From Lentzea californiensis (GTDB taxonomy: Bacteria > Actinomycetota > Actinomycetes > Mycobacteriales > Pseudonocardiaceae): 64,000 nt of DNA. The DNA lies in the NCBI RefSeq assembly GCF_024648825.1, contig NZ_JANBBE010000006.1:434001-498000 (forward strand). Direction: 5' to 3'. A model generated the notes under the pieces. That model did not search any database and was not told where the DNA came from. It saw only the letters and a program-made list of their open reading frames with translations. The position numbers and the translations under genes are program-made. Of the stretch, positions 60,482-64,000 are shown one piece after another (positions within the stretch are counted from its first letter, which is position 1; each line of letters begins with the position of its first letter).

Positions 60482-63400
60482 AACGTCTCCTTGGACATCG
60501 GACGGGCCCGCAGCACGGGCCGTGGGGCGGGACGGGCGGCTGCCGGCAGGTGGGCGGCCAGGCCCGCGACCGTCGGGTTCTCGAACACGGTCCGCACGCC
60601 CAGTTCCGCGCCGAAGACCGACCGGACGCGACTGACCAGGCGCATCACCAGGATCGAATGGCCGCCGAGCGCGAAGAAGTCGTCGTCGACGGTCACCTCG
60701 GGGGCGTTCAACAACTCGGCGAACAGGCCGCAGAGCAGTTCCTCGTGCGGGGTCTGCGGCGCACGGCCGGCGACCCGTCGCACGTCGGGAACGGGCAGGG
60801 CGGCGCGGTCGAGCTTCCCGTTGGGCGTGCGCGGCAACGACTCCAGCGCGACGACCGCGGCCGGCACGAGGTAGTCGGGCAGGTGCTTCGCGGCGAACTC
60901 CCGCACCCCTTCGGCACGGCCGACGACGTACGCGACGAGCCGCTTGTCGCCGGGACTGTCCTCGCGGACGACGACCTCGGCCTGCCGGACGCCCGGATGA
61001 CGGGCGAGCACCGCGCGCACCTCGCCGGGCTCCACCCGGAAGCCGCGGATCTTGACCTGGTCGTCCGCGCGGCCGAGGAAGTGCACGACGCCCTCGCGGT
61101 CCTGGCGCACCAGGTCGCCGGTGCGGTACATGCGCTCGCCGGGCGCGCCGTACGGGTTGGCGACGAACCGTTGCGCGGTCGCGGGGGTCTGGCCCAGGTA
61201 CCCGTGCGCGAGGCCGTCACCGGCCATGTACAGCTCACCGGGGGTGCCCGGCGGCACCGGACGCAGCCAGCGGTCGAGCACGAACACCCGCTTGCCCGTC
61301 ACCGGGCGGCCGACCGGCACGCTGATCCGTTCCAGGTCCCGCGGCTCGACCGCGTGGCAGAGGGTGAAGATGGTGTTCTCCAACGGCGAGTAGCCGTTCA
61401 CGACCCGCAGGAACGGGTGCCGGTCGAGCAGGGTGCGCAGGTGCGGGAGGGAGGCGGGTTCCCCGCCGGTCATCACCTCGCGGACGCCGTCGAACACCTC
61501 GGGCATCTCGTCGACGAGGAAGTTGAGCAGGCTGGCCGAGACGTGCAGCGTCGTGACGCCGTGCTCCTCGGTCAGGCGCTTGATCTGCGCCGGCTCCGGG
61601 GTCTGGCCGGGTTGCAGCACGCAGGCGGCTCCGGAGAGCAACGGGCCGAACAGCTCCAGCGCGAACGCGTCCCAGGACACCGGCGAGCACTGCAGCCAGA
61701 CCGCGTCCTCCGCGAAGCCGACGTAGTCCTGGCCGGTCAGCGTGGTGACGAGCGCCCGGTGCGACACGACGACGCCCTTGGGACGTCCCGTGGAGCCCGA
61801 GGTGAACATGACGCACGCCGGGCTGTCCGCGGTGATCACGCGGGTGAAGTCGCCGGACGGGTAGTGGCCGCCGTCGACGTCCTCCAGCACGAACACCGGT
61901 CCGGCCTGGTCGAGCAGCGCCTGCCGGCGGTCGGCCGGGTGGTCGGGGTCGAGCAGGACGTAGGCCGCACCCGCCTTCAGCACGGCGAGGATGGCGACGA
62001 CCAGGTCCACGCCGCGCGGCAGGCACACCGCGACCGTGTCCCCGGCTTCCGCGCCCTGCGCCGCCAGCCTCCTGGCGAGCCGGTTCGCGCGAGCGTGCAG
62101 CTCGGCGTACGTGACGGCCTCGAGATCGTCGATCAACGCCACGGCGTCCGGCCGTCCGGTCATCAGTTCCGGCAGGGTGGCGTCCCGGTGCGGGCTGTCG
62201 CCGGAGGAGTTCCACTCCCCCGTGACGACGCGCAGTTCGTCCGCACCCAGCACGTCCACTGTGGACATCGGCGCTGCGGGGTTCTCGGCAACGGCTTCGA
62301 GCAACCGGGCCAGCCGGGTCACGACGGCCTCGGCCGTCTCGCGGTCGTAGAGCTCGGTCGCGTACTCCAGCTCGCCGGTCAGCCCGGCCGGAGTGCCGTC
62401 CTGCGCGAACGCCTCCCGCAGGCCGAGGGTGAGGTCGAACTTCGCCGCCCCGGTCGCCGCGGGCAGCGTCTCCACCTGCAGGCCCGGCAGCGTCAGCTCA
62501 CCCTCGGCGTTGTTCTGCAGCACGACCATCACCTGGAACAACGGGTGCCTGGCCGTGGTGCGGACCGGGTTCAGCTCCTCCACCAGCCGTTCGAACGGCA
62601 GGTCCTGGTGGTCGTAGGCAGCCAGGTCGTGCTCGCGGACCCGGTTGAGCAGTTCCAGGAACGTCGGGTCGCCGGACAGGTCGGTCCGCAGCACGAGTGT
62701 GTTGACGAAGAACCCGACCAGGTCGTCCAGTGCCTCGTCCGCTCGTCCCGCGACCGGGGTACCGATCGGGACGTCCGTGCCCGCGCCCAGCCGGGACAGC
62801 AGGGCGGCGAACGCGGCGCGCAGCACCATGAACGGCGTCGCACCGGCGGCCCGTGCCAGCGCCGTGAGACTCTGGTGCACGTCCGCGCCGACACTGAACG
62901 GCACGACGTCGCCCTGGTGGGCGGGACGGGCGGAACGGGGCCGGTCGGCCGGCAGCGTCGCCTCCTCCGGCAGGCCGGCGAGGGCCTGCCGCCAGTGTGC
63001 GAGCTGGTCGTCGATCGGGAACCGTTGCTGCCACAGCGTGTAGTCCGCGTACTGGACCGGCAGCGGCGTCCACTGTGGAGCGTTGCCGTCGACGCGGGCC
63101 GTGTAGGCCTCAGCGAGGCCGGTCAGCAGCGGCCGCATCGACCAGCCGTCGGCCGCGATGTGGTGCACGACGATCAGCAGCACGTGGTCGCGTTCACCGG
63201 CACGGATCAGCCGTACGCGCAGCGGGCTCGCGGTCAGGTCGAACGGCCTGCGGGCCTCCTCCTCGATGGTGCCGTGCGACTCGGCGAAGTCGACCGCCGC
63301 CGGCAGAACCTCCTGGTGCACCACGCCGTCGCGCTGGCGGAACACCGTCCGCAACGCCTCGTGCCGGTGCACGACGTCCTCGAGTGCCGCGCGGAGTGCC

Positions 63401-64000
63401 GTCACGTCGAGGTCGCCGGTCAGCCGCAGAGCGATCGGGACGTGGTAGGCGGCGCCGGGTTGCTGGACCTGCTCGACCGTCCACAACCGTTGCTGCGCCG
63501 AGGAAAGCGGCACGAGCTCCGGCCGTTCGGCTGGCACGAGCCGTTCCCTGGCTTGGCGGCCGGTGTCCAGACGTGCCTCCAGCGCGGCCACGGTCGGCGC
63601 GTCGAACACCTCGCGCAGTCCGATCTCGGTGTCGAAAGCGGCTCGGATCCGGGCCACCAGCCGGGCGGCGAGCAGCGAGTGCCCGCCGAGTGCGAAGAAG
63701 TCGTCGCGCGGACCGACCTTCGGCGTGCCCAGCAGGTCCGCGAAGAGGCCGCACAGCACTTCCTGGCGGGCGTTGCGCGGTGCGTCGTCGCCGGCCTGCA
63801 CGACCGGGGCGGGCAGTGCCCGGCGCTCGACCTTGCCGTTCTGCGTCAGCGGAAGCGCGTCCAGCACCACCACCGCCGCGGGCACCATGAACGCCGGGAG
63901 CAGCGCGCCGGCGTGCTCGCGGGCCTCCTCGGCGGTGACCTGGCACCCGGCCGCCGGCACGACGTAGCCGACGAGGCGCTTGCCGGTCGCCGGTTCCTCC
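60478..64000 (-). CDS. Nonribosomal peptide synthetase, [A]-PCP-C-A-PCP (5' end beyond the window)
   Basis: About 1173 residues are visible; the reading frame continues past base 64000, where it reads [13 protein letters not shown] of an A domain. Then: A-domain tail with [13 protein letters not shown] with LGGHSLL, a C domain (HHIAADG), an A domain with intact [15 protein letters not shown] but A4 [14 protein letters not shown] and A5 YSPLEN, and a final PCP with LGGHSIL. It ends in a short Pro/Arg-rich tail (about 20 residues) that may be a docking segment. It hands its chain to the C1 domain of the next protein. Confidence 0.93.
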   Translation of the reverse strand, partial: EEPATGKRLVGYVVPAAGCQVTAEEAREHAGALLPAFMVPAAVVVLDALPLTQNGKVERRALPAPVVQAGDDAPRNARQEVLCGLFADLLGTPKVGPRDDFFALGGHSLLAARLVARIRAAFDTEIGLREVFDAPTVAALEARLDTGRQARERLVPAERPELVPLSSAQQRLWTVEQVQQPGAAYHVPIALRLTGDLDVTALRAALEDVVHRHEALRTVFRQRDGVVHQEVLPAAVDFAESHGTIEEEARRPFDLTASPLRVRLIRAGERDHVLLIVVHHIAADGWSMRPLLTGLAEAYTARVDGNAPQWTPLPVQYADYTLWQQRFPIDDQLAHWRQALAGLPEEATLPADRPRSARPAHQGDVVPFSVGADVHQSLTALARAAGATPFMVLRAAFAALLSRLGAGTDVPIGTPVAGRADEALDDLVGFFVNTLVLRTDLSGDPTFLELLNRVREHDLAAYDHQDLPFERLVEELNPVRTTARHPLFQVMVVLQNNAEGELTLPGLQVETLPAATGAAKFDLTLGLREAFAQDGTPAGLTGELEYATELYDRETAEAVVTRLARLLEAVAENPAAPMSTVDVLGADELRVVTGEWNSSGDSPHRDATLPELMTGRPDAVALIDDLEAVTYAELHARANRLARRLAAQGAEAGDTVAVCLPRGVDLVVAILAVLKAGAAYVLLDPDHPADRRQALLDQAGPVFVLEDVDGGHYPSGDFTRVITADSPACVMFTSGSTGRPKGVVVSHRALVTTLTGQDYVGFAEDAVWLQCSPVSWDAFALELFGPLLSGAACVLQPGQTPEPAQIKRLTEEHGVTTLHVSASLLNFLVDEMPEVFDGVREVMTGGEPASLPHLRTLLDRHPFLRVVNGYSPLENTIFTLCHAVEPRDLERISVPVGRPVTGKRVFVLDRWLRPVPPGTPGELYMAGDGLAHGYLGQTPATAQRFVANPYGAPGERMYRTGDLVRQDREGVVHFLGRADDQVKIRGFRVEPGEVRAVLARHPGVRQAEVVVREDSPGDKRLVAYVVGRAEGVREFAAKHLPDYLVPAAVVALESLPRTPNGKLDRAALPVPDVRRVAGRAPQTPHEELLCGLFAELLNAPEVTVDDDFFALGGHSILVMRLVSRVRSVFGAELGVRTVFENPTVAGLAAHLPAAARPAPRPVLRARPMSKETL

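Noticed and set aside
57566..60874. Plus-strand open frame of 1102 codons opposite the NRPS
   Set aside because: Composition is dominated by Arg, Gly and His with no domain pattern, and it mirrors NRPS codons on the other strand.
63960..64000. Start of the upstream NRPS at the GTG at 63960
   Set aside because: This would start in the middle of an A domain; the frame continues with [13 protein letters not shown] to the window edge, so the gene is cut by the window.

Overview
The window is GC-rich actinobacterial chromosome. Genes are densely packed, ATGA/GTGA stop-start overlaps are frequent, and GTG starts are common. Gene content (NRPS, GAF-ANTAR pairs, Ser/Thr kinase with extracellular domain, Tat-secreted glycanase, GH10 xylanase with a CBM2, many TetR/MarR/LacI regulators) fits a filamentous, soil-type actinomycete. 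Pseudonocardiaceae is my best guess from style and gene content, but no marker gene proves it. I found no rRNA, tRNA, CRISPR array, prophage or insertion sequence.

Left part (1-9.1 kb): minus-strand saccharide genes. A carbamoyltransferase (cut by the left edge) and a UXS-like epimerase form one pair. Two GAF-ANTAR regulators, a small plus-strand ORF and an SDR follow. Then comes a tightly overlapping ADP-heptose operon: gmhB, a GT9 transferase, a GT4 transferase, a 17-codon relic of another GT, gmhA and hldE, with the SDR attached at its end. A second GT9 gene lies at 10.9-11.8 kb, next to a ChaB-like protein and an aldehyde dehydrogenase.

Glycan utilisation (11.8-22.2 kb): a LacI-family regulator with two perfect 16-bp operators leads an operon of sugar-binding lipoprotein, two ABC permeases, a Tat-exported glucoamylase-like/GH144-like glycanase and a GH3 beta-glucosidase. 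The likely role is uptake and breakdown of a beta-glucan, plausibly beta-1,2-linked. Beside it is a three-gene operon of a nucleotidyltransferase and a split transketolase.

Middle (22-39 kb): mostly short regulator/target pairs with visible inverted-repeat operators (TetR/MDR oxidoreductase, MarR/amidohydrolase, TetR/DUF6069-like membrane protein, MarR/hydrolase, WYL/VOC). It also holds a GH10 xylanase, photolyase, SDR-DUF2867, AIM24 protein, PknB-type kinase and an M15 peptidase.

Right-middle (39-53 kb): a six-gene sugar operon (RbsA/RbsC-type ABC transporter, binding protein, Gfo/Idh oxidoreductase, xylose-isomerase-like TIM barrel, ROK regulator), a secreted alpha/beta hydrolase, a secreted nuclease-like protein, an orphan ketosynthase and a PAS-GGDEF-EAL protein.

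Right end (53.2-64 kb): a minus-strand NRPS cluster that continues past the window. Visible order is [A]-PCP-C-A-PCP, then C-A-PCP-C-A-PCP-TE, then a SnoaL-like protein coupled to the TE gene. Two of the adenylation domains have atypical core motifs. A 135-nt imperfect palindrome fills the gap at the cluster's left boundary. An 11-13 bp palindrome, GTCCAC(A/T)GTGGAC, recurs across unrelated genes.
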